The notes: generated by a model from the sequence alone, not told the origin. 64,000 nucleotides of DNA from Bacillota bacterium (GCA_021850485.1 JAJZLY010000029.1:1-64000), one strand, 5' to 3'. Counted from the stretch's first letter, positions 48,041-57,343 are shown. Numbers and translations are program-made.

Positions 48041-49558
48041 ATGGCCCAGAACCAAGAGGTGAGCGGTTCCTGGGGTCTGGCCCTGGCCGTGACCGTGATT
48101 GGTGCCTTCATGGCCATCCTCGACTCATCGATCGTCAATGTCGCCATCCCGCACATCATGCTGGTCTTCGGCGCGTCCACCCAATCCGTGCAGTGGATCG
48201 TTACGATCTATCTGCTGGCCTTGGGCGTGGTCGTTCCGCTCAGCGGATGGCTGTCCGACCGGGTCGGAATGAAGCAGCTATACATCGCGTCCCTGGTGGT
48301 GTTCACTTTCGGGTCGGCCTTGTCCGCCATCTCCCCGACGCTGAGCTTTTTGATCGTGGCCCGGGTGATCCAGGCGGTCGGCGGCGGCATGATCATGCCG
48401 GTCACCATGTCGATGGTCTACCGGATGGTGCCGAGGGACCGGATCGGCACGGCGATGGGATTTTGGGGGCTGTCGTTGCTCCTGGCACCGGCGCTTGGGC
48501 CGACCCTCGGCGGGTACTTGGTGCAGTATGTAGACTGGCGATGGATCTTTACCATCAACATTCCGATCGGCATCCTCGGTTCGATGGCTGCCTTTGCCTG
48601 GCTGCCGAACTTCACGCATCACCCAGCTGGCCGTCTGGATTGGCTGGGGGCGATCAGTTCGGCGACCGGATTGTTTTTCTTGTTGTTTGCCTTTACCGAA
48701 GGGCAGGCCTGGGGCTGGGGAGCCGAATCGATCGTTTTCTTCTTCTACGCCGCCGTGGTGGCGCTTGGCTTCTTCGTGGTCTGGGAATTGTACGGTGCCA
48801 AGCAGCCCCTGCTGGACCTCAGGGTCTTTCGCTACGGGTCGTACACGGCCAGCATTATCGCCTCCGTGATCATCAACGTCGGCATGTTTTCCGCGCTGTT
48901 CTTCGTGCCGCTGTTCTTGCAGAACCTGCGCGGACTATCGCCCTTTGACACCGGTCTGGCGATGATGCCGGGGGCGCTTGCCACCGGTGTGATGATGCCG
49001 TTTGCCGGCCGCATCTACGACCGGATCGGACCGGTCATCCCGGGCGTGGTAGGCTTTGTGGTGATGGCTTACGGCACGTTTTTGTTCCATACGATGACCG
49101 CCACGGTGCCGATCTCCCTGATCGTCTCTTGGATGGTCATCCGCGGCCTGGGCATGGGGCTGTGCATGATGCCGCTGATGACCGGCGGCATGTCGGTGGT
49201 GCCGATTGCGATGATTCCGCGGGCGAGCGCTGTCCAAAACATCATGCAGCGGATCGCCGGATCGTTTGGCATCGCCATCTTGACCTCGGTGATGCTGAAC
49301 CAGCAGGGCGCCTATGCCTCCCAGATCAGTTCTACCCTGACCGCCGCCTCGCCGATGGCGCCATCCATTTTGGCCCAGGGTCCGAATCTGTTGGTTCAGC
49401 TATGGCAGGAGGTGCAGGGCCTGGCCCTGATCCGGGCCATGGACAACGTCTTCGTGCTGGCGGCAGCACTATTGCTGGTAGCGGTGATCCCCGTGCTGTT
49501 CGTCCGCCGGCACCTGAATCCGGACGCAGAGGCTGCGGGCCTGGCCATGGTGGAGTGA
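48041..49558 (+). CDS. emrB: EmrB/QacA-type MFS drug exporter (DHA2, 14 helices)
   Basis: A 505-residue proton-coupled multidrug exporter. DHA2 signatures: LDSSIVNVAIPHIM in helix 1, WIVTIYLLALGVVVPLSGWLS then DRVGMKQLY (motif A), and LAPALGPTLGGYL (motif C) in helix 5. TAGGAGGG lies upstream of the ATG. It is preceded by marR and emrA and followed within 2 bases by a membrane protein gene, so four genes form one operon. Confidence 0.93.
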   Translation: MAQNQEVSGSWGLALAVTVIGAFMAILDSSIVNVAIPHIMLVFGASTQSVQWIVTIYLLALGVVVPLSGWLSDRVGMKQLYIASLVVFTFGSALSAISPTLSFLIVARVIQAVGGGMIMPVTMSMVYRMVPRDRIGTAMGFWGLSLLLAPALGPTLGGYLVQYVDWRWIFTINIPIGILGSMAAFAWLPNFTHHPAGRLDWLGAISSATGLFFLLFAFTEGQAWGWGAESIVFFFYAAVVALGFFVVWELYGAKQPLLDLRVFRYGSYTASIIASVIINVGMFSALFFVPLFLQNLRGLSPFDTGLAMMPGALATGVMMPFAGRIYDRIGPVIPGVVGFVVMAYGTFLFHTMTATVPISLIVSWMVIRGLGMGLCMMPLMTGGMSVVPIAMIPRASAVQNIMQRIAGSFGIAILTSVMLNQQGAYASQISSTLTAASPMAPSILAQGPNLLVQLWQEVQGLALIRAMDNVFVLAAALLLVAVIPVLFVRRHLNPDAEAAGLAMVE

Positions 49559-49559
49559 G

Positions 49560-50171
49560 ATGAGCGCGGCACTGGTCCCGATTGCCGTAGGGTTTGTGGC
49601 GATGGCGGTTTCCGTCTTGGTGATCTTGAACCTGAGCCTGGCGGCTGGAGCCAGGGCGGTGCCAGATGCCGCCGGCGAGACGGCTGCTGAGACTCAAGAG
49701 CAACCGCCCGTTGCCGAAGACCAGCAGCTCAAGCGCCAAGAACCAGATCAGGAGTCCGGACTGGACCTACCGTCCTTCCAGGACCTAGATGCGTTGCGCC
49801 GCCTGCCTGGCGTGCGCGGCGTGGCCCTGTGGGGCGCGCACGGTGCCGTGCTGCGGGCCGAGGGCGAGCTCTTGGAGACGATCTTGCCGGAGGCGGCGCG
49901 GGTGCTAGACACGTTGCGCCAGGCAGGGGGAGCAGTTGGCTCCGGGCCCTGGATGTCGTTCAAGGTCGAGGGCTTGACCGGTTCCATCTACGGCGCCCGC
50001 ATGCACGGCGTTTCCTTGGTGGTGGTTACGGACCCCTCTGCCGAGGCGAGCCAGATCGAACGCCAGCTCTACCAGACCACCTTGCACACACCTGCTGAGC
50101 TGGCGCAGACCGATGCGCGCCCGGCGTCTGATGACCTGGATGAGCCGACCGAGCTGGAGGCCTCGCCGTAG
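49560..50171 (+). CDS. Membrane-anchored protein with a roadblock/LC7-like domain
   Basis: A 203-residue protein. Residues 5-30 are one membrane span (VPIAVGFVAMAVSVLVILNLSLA); residues 35-80 are an acidic Gln/Glu/Pro linker; residues 80-170 (LRRLPGVRGVALWGAHGAVL then RAEGE, and SLVVVTDPSA) resemble a roadblock/LC7 fold, the small dimer used by GTPase regulators. The tail is acidic. The ATG overlaps the end of the emrB region, so it is co-translated with the pump. I know of no standard partner of this kind for EmrAB. Domain recognition is by pattern and moderate. Confidence 0.6.
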   Translation: MSAALVPIAVGFVAMAVSVLVILNLSLAAGARAVPDAAGETAAETQEQPPVAEDQQLKRQEPDQESGLDLPSFQDLDALRRLPGVRGVALWGAHGAVLRAEGELLETILPEAARVLDTLRQAGGAVGSGPWMSFKVEGLTGSIYGARMHGVSLVVVTDPSAEASQIERQLYQTTLHTPAELAQTDARPASDDLDEPTELEASP

Positions 50172-50221
50172 AGGTGCGCACTCCCGTCACCGATACGATC
50201 GGTTCGACCGGCCATCTGTTG

Positions 50222-50851
50222 CTAGATAAGGGTATCAAACTGCCGGTCACCGGCGTCCCCCAATCCAGGCACGATGAAGGCCTGCTCATTGAGGACGCTG
50301 TCTAGGGCTGCGGCGTAGACTTTGACAGCCGGTGCCTTCTTGGCGATCAGACTGACTCCGGCGGGTGCCGCCACGACGCACAGCAGCCGGATCTCTTGGA
50401 CCTTTGCCTGGGTCAGAAGGTCTGCGGCGAAGGCCGCTGATCCGCCGGTAGCCAGCATCGGGTCGAGCAGGATGGCGATTTTGCCCGAAATGGCCGCCGG
50501 CAGTTTGGCGTAGTAGGGCACCGGCAGCCGGGAGTCCTCGTCCCGATAGACCCCAAGATGACAAACGGCGGCGCCGGGGAACAGGGCGTGCACCGCATCG
50601 ATCATGCCCAGCCCAGCGCGCAGCACCGGCACCAGGACCAGCCGAGCGCTTTCGAGTCGCGCTCCTGCGGTCCGGGCCAGCGGAGTGGTGACGGTCACCG
50701 GCTCGGTTGCCAGATCTGCCGTGGCTCCGACCGCCAGCACGGTGGCGATATCCCGCAGGGCCGCACGGAACGCCGCTGGTTCGGTGCGGGCGTCGCGCAG
50801 CTGGGTCAGGCGATCGTCGATCAGAGGGTGGCGGAGGACAGTAAATGGCAC
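50222..50851 (-). CDS. upp: Uracil phosphoribosyltransferase
   Basis: A 209-residue enzyme that makes UMP from uracil and PRPP. PRPP loop ILLDPMLATGGSAAFAADLL (about residues 126-145), catalytic region VPVLRAGLGMIDAVHALFPGA, and the uracil site at the C-terminus (FIVPGLGDAGDRQFDT). GTG start with GAGGG 6 bases upstream. It is convergent with the efflux operon and probably monocistronic. Confidence 0.95.
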   Translation of the reverse strand: MPFTVLRHPLIDDRLTQLRDARTEPAAFRAALRDIATVLAVGATADLATEPVTVTTPLARTAGARLESARLVLVPVLRAGLGMIDAVHALFPGAAVCHLGVYRDEDSRLPVPYYAKLPAAISGKIAILLDPMLATGGSAAFAADLLTQAKVQEIRLLCVVAAPAGVSLIAKKAPAVKVYAAALDSVLNEQAFIVPGLGDAGDRQFDTLI

Positions 50852-50928
50852 AGCGATCCCTCGCTTTTGACTTGGAACTGGTGCTCCTTAGGCCCTTGGC
50901 TTCGAGTGCGCAACAGTCCTTCCTGTTC

Positions 50929-51861
50929 CTAGGTCTCGGACCGGATCGGCAGTTCAGGCGGCGGGGCCGGCCTGCGCCGAGCCAGACTCACCATCGAAAC
51001 GGCACCGACCACCAGGCCGCCGCCCGCATAGCCTTGGACGGATAGCACCTGGCCCAAGATCAGTCCACCCGCCAAGGCGGCGGCAGCGGCCTCAGCAGTG
51101 GCGATCACCGCCGCCTCGGTGGCGGTCATCCGGCTCACGCCCCACAGGTAGAGGCCAAAGGGAATGAGCGTGCCGCCGACCACCACGGCCGCAACCAGCA
51201 GCCAATCTGAAGGTGTCAAGGCGGGCGCATGCCAGGGCGGAGCGAAAAGGGAAAAGGCGACGCCACCCGCCACAAAGCCATAGGCGGTGGTGGGCCAAGG
51301 CCCAATGCGCGCCATCAACCGGGCCGGATAAAGGGTGTAAAAGGCAGCCGCCACCGCCGAGCCAAGGCCAAAAAACAGGGCCGCCGGCGAGATGTCGGCG
51401 CCGGCTCCAGAAAGGGCGAGCAAGGTGGTCCCCAGCACGGCGAGTGCCACGCCGCCGACCACCCGGACGGCGGGTCGCACTTCCCGAGCCACAAGCTGCC
51501 AGCCCACGACCAGGGCCGGGGAGAGATACTGCAAAAAGGTGGCCGTGGCGACGTTTGAAACGGCGATGGCGGCGAAGTACGTGAACTGGACCAACCCCAG
51601 GCCCAAGATGCCAAAGACGGCCAGCGGCAGCAGATCGCGCCGCAGATTGATCTTAGGTCGGAGCACCAGGCTGAGCACCAGCCCCGAGCCGAGCATGCGC
51701 ACGGTCACTAACCAAGCCGGGGAGACAAGAAGCTGCTGAAACAAGATCTGGGCCAGCGTTCCGGATAGTCCCCACAGGCAAGCGGCGACCAGCACCGCCA
51801 CTACGGCCAAGCGGTGATCAGAAGGCGGCCATGCAAGACGCCGCTGACGGGCGAAGTTCAT
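50929..51861 (-). CDS. EamA/DMT-family transporter
   Basis: A 310-residue membrane protein with ten helices in two EamA repeats. The first repeat has LVAACLWGLSGTLAQILFQQ and FTYFAAIAVSNVATATFLQYL; the second has GTLIPFGLYLWGVSRMTATEA then AAVIATAEAAAAAL. It is a metabolite exporter of the RhaT/YdcZ-like type; substrate unknown. It overlaps the polymerase gene upstream by 4 bases (ATGA), an unusual coupling. Confidence 0.88.
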   Translation of the reverse strand: MNFARQRRLAWPPSDHRLAVVAVLVAACLWGLSGTLAQILFQQLLVSPAWLVTVRMLGSGLVLSLVLRPKINLRRDLLPLAVFGILGLGLVQFTYFAAIAVSNVATATFLQYLSPALVVGWQLVAREVRPAVRVVGGVALAVLGTTLLALSGAGADISPAALFFGLGSAVAAAFYTLYPARLMARIGPWPTTAYGFVAGGVAFSLFAPPWHAPALTPSDWLLVAAVVVGGTLIPFGLYLWGVSRMTATEAAVIATAEAAAAALAGGLILGQVLSVQGYAGGGLVVGAVSMVSLARRRPAPPPELPIRSET

Positions 51862-53156
51862 GGCGCCTTCTTTCGTCGGCGGCTGAACCCCGGCTCGGAG
51901 CGATCAGCGATGGCGCCAGTGCGAAAAGACGACCCGTGTCGGGTGGAGTCGTAGAGTTCTTGACCAGCCGAACCCAGCGTCGAGGCCCACAGCATGGCGT
52001 CGTCGCCATAGCGCTGGCGGATCTGGTCTACCGTCTCAGCCAGTGCCCGTTTGGCGTGCCCAGGCGCGTCGAACAAGGTGGCCGGCTCCGGTGCCATCGG
52101 CACCAGACCGGACACGGAAACGCCGGCAAGTCGGCATGGGAAGATACTCTCGGGGAATCTGGCCAGTAGGGTCAGCGCGTAGCGGAAGATCTCCTCGGTT
52201 AGGCAAGCCGGCTGCTTGGCGGTCAGTTGTCGATCGTGCGTGGAAAATGCTCTGTCGCGCACGGTGAGAGAGATCTGTCTGCCTGCCAGACCGGCGCGGC
52301 GCAGCCGTGATGCGACCTGATCGGCCAGCGCCAGGAGGATCGGTCTCAGGTCGTCGGGACCGGCGATGTCTTGGGCGAAGGTGAGCTCGTGGCTGATCGA
52401 CTTGGCCGCCGCCGCCGCCACTTTCACAGTCGCCGAGCCGTCGCCCCGCAGATCGGCCTGAAAGGTGTTCCCCACCTGACCGATCAGGGACGTGAGCTGG
52501 TGCGGTGTGGTCGCCGCCAGCTGGCCAATGGTCAGGATGGAAAATGCACGCAGACGTGCCGCCGTCTTCGGCCCGATGCCGTGGAAGGCTTCAATCGGCA
52601 GTGGATGCAGCACTCTGGCGACATCTGCCGGCTGTAGTTGAAACACGCCGGAGGACTCGCGCTTGGCGATGTGTGACGCCATCTTCGCCAAGAACCGGGT
52701 GGTCGAGACGCCGATCGAAACGGGCAGGTTCAATTCCGTCCGGATCGCCCGGCGGATCTCAACGCAGGCCGCCACGGCACCTTGAGCCAGCGCCGGGCAG
52801 CCTTGAAGGTCGAAGAAGGCTTCGTCGATGGATACCCACTCGACCAGTGGGGTGAACCGCTCCAGCAAAGCGCCCATCGCCCGCTGGCTGCGGCGGTAGA
52901 GTTCGTGGTCTGGCGGCGTCACAACCAGGTCTGGGCAAGCGGCCAGTGCCTGCCCCAGCGGCATGGCCGTGCGCACACCTAGAGCCCTGGCTTCGTAGCT
53001 GGCGGTCAGGACGATCGATCGCCGGTCGCTGGGGTCGATGGCCACTGCCAGCGGCCGCCCGGCGAGCGACGGGTCGGCGATTACTGCACAACTGGCGAAC
53101 ATGGCATTCACGTCGACCAGACATATCGTCGTGCCGACAGCGAGCACACTACTCAC
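51858..53156 (-). CDS. dinB: Y-family DNA polymerase (DinB/UvrX-like)
   Basis: A 432-residue translesion polymerase. The first catalytic motif reads LVDVNAMFASC where DinB usually has D-x-D-x-F-F-A; the first Asp and the steric-gate Phe remain but the second acidic residue is Asn and the next Phe is Met. The second site, WVSIDEAFFDLQ, is intact. SIGVSTTRFLAKMAS and the helix-hairpin region HGIGPKTAARLRAF are typical; a little-finger domain follows. A basic C-terminal tail (RRRKKAP) has no clear beta-clamp peptide. It is closest to UvrX/YqjW-like plasmid and phage enzymes. Divergent from the CoA catabolic genes. Confidence 0.85.
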   Translation of the reverse strand: MSSVLAVGTTICLVDVNAMFASCAVIADPSLAGRPLAVAIDPSDRRSIVLTASYEARALGVRTAMPLGQALAACPDLVVTPPDHELYRRSQRAMGALLERFTPLVEWVSIDEAFFDLQGCPALAQGAVAACVEIRRAIRTELNLPVSIGVSTTRFLAKMASHIAKRESSGVFQLQPADVARVLHPLPIEAFHGIGPKTAARLRAFSILTIGQLAATTPHQLTSLIGQVGNTFQADLRGDGSATVKVAAAAAKSISHELTFAQDIAGPDDLRPILLALADQVASRLRRAGLAGRQISLTVRDRAFSTHDRQLTAKQPACLTEEIFRYALTLLARFPESIFPCRLAGVSVSGLVPMAPEPATLFDAPGHAKRALAETVDQIRQRYGDDAMLWASTLGSAGQELYDSTRHGSSFRTGAIADRSEPGFSRRRKKAP

Positions 53157-53250
53157 TTAGGTGCCTCCGATCGATAATGCAGAAGGGCTCTTCGGCTCCC
53201 TGATGGAAGCACCTTCAGGCTGGGACGACTGGAAGTCCAAGGAGGATGTC

Positions 53251-54036
53251 ATGGCGTCAGAGCTGGTTGCAAGTACGCGTCTGGGGGCCGTTACCACCAT
53301 TACCCTGAACCGGGCGGAGGCCTTGAACGCCCTGACCAGGGAACTGCGCAGTGCGTTGCGGTCAGAACTCGAAACAGCCCTAGGCGACCGTTCGGTGCGC
53401 GCCGTGGTGTTGACCGGAGCCGGCCGCGCCTTCTCGGTAGGCCAGGATCTGCAAGAGATGCGGCGCTTTCAGGACGCGGGAGAGGACATGGAGCGGCTGG
53501 TTACAGACGAATACATGCCGATCTTTCGCATCTTGCGCCAGAGCCCGAAGCCGATTGTGGCGGCACTGAATGGTCCGGCGGTGGGCGGCGGCATGAGTTT
53601 GGCCCTGGCCTGTGACATTCGTCTGGCCACAGCCAAGGCCACATTGGTTGCAGGCTTCGTCAAGGTCGCCCTGAGCCCTGACACAGGTGCTAGTTTTCTG
53701 CTGGCGCGCTCTGTCGGTTTGGCCAAGGCGCTGGAGCTGTGCCTGACCGGCGATGCGTTGTCCCCTGAAGACGCCAAGAGCCTTGGCCTGGTCCGTGCGG
53801 TACTGGCCGACCCAGAGGCAGTATTGGCCGCTGCCCAAGACTTAGCGGCCAGCTTGGCCAGCGGTCCCCGCCTGGCCCTCCAAGAGATCCGGCAGGTGCT
53901 CTACCACGCTGCCGAAGCCCCATGGGAGGCGGCGGTGGCCGCAGAGCTGGCAGCTCAGATCCGTTTGGGCGCGAGCACCGATCACCCAGAAGCGGTCCGT
54001 GCCTTCCTGGAAAAGCGCCCGCCACGGTTCGAGTAG
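53251..54036 (+). CDS. Enoyl-CoA hydratase/isomerase (PaaG-like)
   Basis: A 261-residue crotonase. Oxyanion residues lie in GAGRAFSVGQDLQEM and ALNGPAVGGGMSLALACDIR. The second crotonase Glu position (LSPDTGASFLLARSVG) has Asp in place of Glu, as in PaaG-type 1,2-epoxyphenylacetyl-CoA isomerases, which fits the paaABCD genes downstream. ATG at 53251 lies behind AAGGAGG; the longer frame from 53161 is unlikely. First gene of a run with three SDRs. Confidence 0.85.
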   Translation: MASELVASTRLGAVTTITLNRAEALNALTRELRSALRSELETALGDRSVRAVVLTGAGRAFSVGQDLQEMRRFQDAGEDMERLVTDEYMPIFRILRQSPKPIVAALNGPAVGGGMSLALACDIRLATAKATLVAGFVKVALSPDTGASFLLARSVGLAKALELCLTGDALSPEDAKSLGLVRAVLADPEAVLAAAQDLAASLASGPRLALQEIRQVLYHAAEAPWEAAVAAELAAQIRLGASTDHPEAVRAFLEKRPPRFE

Positions 54037-54064
54037 ATCAAGCTCCGATCTAAGGAGTGAGCAA

Positions 54065-54841
54065 ATGCTACCGGAGAAGACGTTCGAGGGTCAGCTGGCG
54101 ATTGTCACGGGTGGTGGCTCTGGCATCGGCCTGGCTGTTGCCTCGGAGATCAGTCGCTTGGGAGGACGTGTGGTGCTCGCTGGCCGCAAGCCTGAGCGGT
54201 TGGCCGACGCGGTCGCTGCCTTGACGGCGGCAGGCGGCAGGGCCATGGCACAGCCTACGGACGTGCGCCAGCCCGAACAAGTCGACGCGCTGGTGGAAGC
54301 CGCCTTGGCCTGGGGTGGCAGCGTCGACATGTTGGTCAACTCCGCTGCCGGCAACTTTCTGGTCGATGCCGACCAATTGTCAGTCAATGGCTGGCTGGCT
54401 GTGGTCAACACTGTGTTGAACGGTACGTTCTTTTGCTCGCGAGCCGTCGGCCGGCAAATGATCGCATCGGGGCGTGGTGGCCGCATCGTTTCGATCGTGG
54501 CCAGCTATGCCTGGACCGGAGGGCCGCACACGGTGCACTCGGCTTCGGCCAAGGCCGGCGTGGTGGCGATGACCCGCACCTTGGCCGCAGAGTGGGCCAG
54601 GCATGGGGTGCGGGTCAATGCCGTGTGTCCGGGACCGACGGACACCGAGGGGGCGAGACCGCTGTGGCAGGATCCCCTGGCTCGAGAGCGCCTGCTCGCC
54701 AGCATCCCCGTGGGTCGGTTCGCCAAACCCGAAGAGATTGCCCAAGCCACCACCTATCTGTTATCGCCTTACGCCGACTATGTGAACGGAGAGGTGCTGG
54801 TGATCGACGGCGGCGAGTGGCTGGGCAAGGGGCTGAGCTGA
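54065..54841 (+). CDS. SDR oxidoreductase, 2,4-dienoyl-CoA reductase-like
   Basis: A 258-residue Rossmann protein. NADP site AIVTGGGSGIGLAVASEISRLG; structural NSAAGNF. At the usual Tyr-xxx-Lys position it reads HSASAKAGV, with Ser in place of Tyr, as seen in 2,4-dienoyl-CoA reductases (Ser/Lys type). The tail is typical (FAKPEEIAQATTYLLSPYADY then VNGEVLVIDGG). TAAGGAG precedes the ATG. It suggests degradation of polyunsaturated or ring-derived acyl-CoAs. Confidence 0.82.
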   Translation: MLPEKTFEGQLAIVTGGGSGIGLAVASEISRLGGRVVLAGRKPERLADAVAALTAAGGRAMAQPTDVRQPEQVDALVEAALAWGGSVDMLVNSAAGNFLVDADQLSVNGWLAVVNTVLNGTFFCSRAVGRQMIASGRGGRIVSIVASYAWTGGPHTVHSASAKAGVVAMTRTLAAEWARHGVRVNAVCPGPTDTEGARPLWQDPLARERLLASIPVGRFAKPEEIAQATTYLLSPYADYVNGEVLVIDGGEWLGKGLS

Positions 54842-54842
54842 G

Positions 54843-55640
54843 GTGGAGCAGTCCCAAGAGCTGCGTGGCAAGTGGGCGCTGGTGACCGGGGCATCGCGCG
54901 GCATCGGAGCTGGCTGCGCTCTGGCCCTGGCGGCCCGAGGAGCTGACATTGCGGTGCACTACCACCGCCAGCGCGACGCGGCCGAGCAAATCGTGGCCGA
55001 GGTAGGGGCCATGGGCCGGCGAGCCGCGTTGCTACAGGCGGATCTGGCGCAGCCGCAAGAGGTCACGGCCATGGCCGAGGCCTTCCAGCGGGTCAGTCCC
55101 CAACTGGACGTGCTGGTGCTGGCAGCCGCCGCCACCGCCTTCAAGCGGGTCGAAGAGATCCGCCCGCATCATCTGGCGAAAACCTACAACTTGGTCGTGG
55201 GTGGCATGGTCCAACTGGTCCAAGAGGTCCTTCCGTCGATTGGCCCGGGCGGGCGGGTGATTGCCATCAGCGGCCAGGGAACAGACTTCACGCTCCCTGG
55301 ATACGCCCTGCTTGGTTCGGCCAAGGGAGCGATGGAGGTGCTCGTCCGCTATCTGGCCCGCGAGCTGGGCGGACGACAGATCACGGCCAATTGCATCAGT
55401 CCCGGCGTGGTGGACACAGACTCTGCCCGGTTCTACGCTCAAGACACCTATCCAGAGTTCGTGGCTCGCGTGGCGGCAGCCACCGCTGTCGGCCGGATCG
55501 GAACCGCCGCCGATGTGGCCGCCGCGGTTTGTTTTTTGGCTTCACCTCAAGCTGGCTACATCACGGGGCAGGTGCTGGTGGTGGATGGCGGGCTGGGCCT
55601 GAGTTCTTTGCCGTTTATGAACCAGGATACCTCGCCCTAG
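54843..55640 (+). CDS. SDR oxidoreductase, FabL-like enoyl reductase
   Basis: A 265-residue SDR. NADP site ALVTGASRGIGAGCALALAARG. The catalytic spacing is Tyr-(6)-Lys in GYALLGSAKGAMEVLVRYLA, the enoyl-ACP reductase (FabI/FabL) pattern, not YxxxK. ANCISPGVVDTDSARFY and ITGQVLVVDGGLGLSSLPF complete the fold. FabL is typical of bacilli. Here it sits in a CoA catabolic run, so it may act on an enoyl-CoA. The GTG start is 1 base after the previous stop. Confidence 0.8.
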   Translation: MEQSQELRGKWALVTGASRGIGAGCALALAARGADIAVHYHRQRDAAEQIVAEVGAMGRRAALLQADLAQPQEVTAMAEAFQRVSPQLDVLVLAAAATAFKRVEEIRPHHLAKTYNLVVGGMVQLVQEVLPSIGPGGRVIAISGQGTDFTLPGYALLGSAKGAMEVLVRYLARELGGRQITANCISPGVVDTDSARFYAQDTYPEFVARVAAATAVGRIGTAADVAAAVCFLASPQAGYITGQVLVVDGGLGLSSLPFMNQDTSP

Positions 55641-55716
55641 GCGCCCGCCTGGGAGGCGGCGTCACGCCTCGGCGATGGCGGTGCCGGCTGTGGCGCTGAA
55701 GAGAGGGAGGATTGGC

Positions 55717-56469
55717 ATGGCCGAGGCGAGACGAGTGATGATTTCCGGCTCTGGTCAGGGCATCGGGAGGGCGTGCGCCCTAGCCTTCGCCCAACTGGGC
55801 GCTCGGGTGGCGGTGATGGCCCGCACCGAGCAAAGCGCGCACACCACGAGCGCCGAGATCCGGCGGGCGGGCGGCGATGCCACCGCCATCTGGGGAGACC
55901 TGACCGAACCAGGCCAGCCAGCCAGGCAGACAGAGCAGGCGCTGGCCTGGCTGGGCGGCCTGGACGTGCTGGTGCACAATGCCGGGTGGACGCTGACCCG
56001 CCCTTTTTTAGAGGATGGGCCGGACTACTGGCGGCAGGTGATCGGTTTGAACCTGATGGCCGCACTGGCCATCACCCACCTCGCCTTGCCGGCGCTGATC
56101 GAGGCTGAGGGCGTGATGGTCAGCGTGAGTTCCGACGCCGGGCGGGCCGGCATGGGCGGGGAGGCAGTCTATGCGGCCGCCAAAGGCGGCCTCACCGCCT
56201 TCACCAAGTCGATCGCCCAGGAGGTAGCGCGCCATGGCGTGCGGGCGAATGTGGTATCACCGGGACTGGTTCGCACCCGGATCATCGAGATCAACCAAGA
56301 GGATGCGCGGGCCGCACGGGTGATCGAGCGAATTGTGGCGCGCAATCCGCAGCGCAGAATGGCAGAGCCTGAAGAAGTGGCAGCGGCAGTGGTCTTCCTG
56401 GCCAGCCCGGCCGCCAGTCACATCACCGGTCAGGTGCTGTCGGTGAACGGTGGGCTGCAGATGGCGTGA
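55717..56469 (+). CDS. SDR oxidoreductase, 3-oxoacyl/3-hydroxyacyl reductase-like
   Basis: A 250-residue classical SDR. MISGSGQGIGRACALAFAQLG is the cofactor site, VHNAGWTLTRPF the stabilising Asn, VSVSSDAGRAGMGGEAVYAAAKGG the Ser-Tyr-Lys triad (YAAAK). The tail is RMAEPEEVAAAVVFLASPAASHI. ATG at 55717 has GGGAGG upstream. It would interconvert 3-hydroxy and 3-oxoacyl-CoA in the same pathway. Confidence 0.85.
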   Translation: MAEARRVMISGSGQGIGRACALAFAQLGARVAVMARTEQSAHTTSAEIRRAGGDATAIWGDLTEPGQPARQTEQALAWLGGLDVLVHNAGWTLTRPFLEDGPDYWRQVIGLNLMAALAITHLALPALIEAEGVMVSVSSDAGRAGMGGEAVYAAAKGGLTAFTKSIAQEVARHGVRANVVSPGLVRTRIIEINQEDARAARVIERIVARNPQRRMAEPEEVAAAVVFLASPAASHITGQVLSVNGGLQMA

Positions 56470-56592
56470 CCTTGTCCGATTTGGATTGCAGCGCGACCAT
56501 GGCGAAGGCATTGTGCAAACGCCTCACGACCTCTCCGCCGGCGGCAAGGCTGAGCGGCACCGTTAGGACGCGATCGAAAAGGGGAGGATCTG

Positions 56593-57342
56593 ATGGCTCA
56601 GCCTGCGGGTGTGCTGGCCCCAGCTCCGGGACGCAAGAAGTGGGAATGGCCCTGGTGGGTGTCCCCGGTTGGCACGGTCAGCGCACTGGGCCTGTTTTCC
56701 ATCTACTCGGTCTGGGAGACGCTGACCCACAGCAGTGGCCAGTACCATAACTATCTTTCGCCATTTTTCTCTCCAGACGTGCGTAGCATCGGCATTCAGT
56801 TTCTTCCCGCTATCTGGGTGGTGTGGGCTCCGCTGTTGTTTCGGGCGACTTGCTATTACTACCGCAAGGCCTACTACAGGTCATTTTTCGCAGATCCCCT
56901 GACCTGTGCTCGGCCAGAGCGACCCGGCCGATCCTATACGGGTGAGACCCGGCTACCCTTCGTCTTGAACAACCTGCATCGCTTCTTCTTTTATGTGACG
57001 GTCGTGGTCATGGCCTTTTTGTGGTACGACGCGGTGCGGGCCTTCATCTTCCCGAGCGGATTTGGAATCGGTGTCGGATCGTTGCTGATGTTGCTCAACG
57101 TGATCTTGCTCTCGATATACACATTTTCATGCCACGCCTTTCGCCACTTGGTGGGCGGCAGTCTGGACTGTTTCAGCTGTGCGCGCGGACCAATCTTGCG
57201 CTACTCGTTGTGGAAGACGGTTTCCAAGTGGAATCAAGACCACGCCACCTGGGCCTGGTTGTCCATGTTCTCGGTGTGGGGTACCGATCTCTATATCCGG
57301 CTCTTGATCAGCGGCGTTTTGCATGATGTGAGGTTGTTCTGA
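56593..57342 (+). CDS. sdhC: Succinate dehydrogenase membrane subunit, Sdh1 type
   Basis: A 249-residue protein with five membrane helices in one chain, the anchor of Sdh1-type complexes (as in Mycobacterium Rv0249c), not the two-gene SdhC/SdhD or the Bacillus di-haem SdhC. Features: WWVSPVGTVSALGLFSIYSV, CYYYRKAYYRSFFADP, the His-bearing NNLHRFFFYVTVVVMAF, SCHAFRHLVGG and a tail WNQDHATWAWLSMFSVWGTD. The His residues could bind haem. GGGAGGATC precedes the ATG. It is followed at once by sdhA and sdhB. Confidence 0.82.
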   Translation: MAQPAGVLAPAPGRKKWEWPWWVSPVGTVSALGLFSIYSVWETLTHSSGQYHNYLSPFFSPDVRSIGIQFLPAIWVVWAPLLFRATCYYYRKAYYRSFFADPLTCARPERPGRSYTGETRLPFVLNNLHRFFFYVTVVVMAFLWYDAVRAFIFPSGFGIGVGSLLMLLNVILLSIYTFSCHAFRHLVGGSLDCFSCARGPILRYSLWKTVSKWNQDHATWAWLSMFSVWGTDLYIRLLISGVLHDVRLF

Positions 57343-57343
57343 A

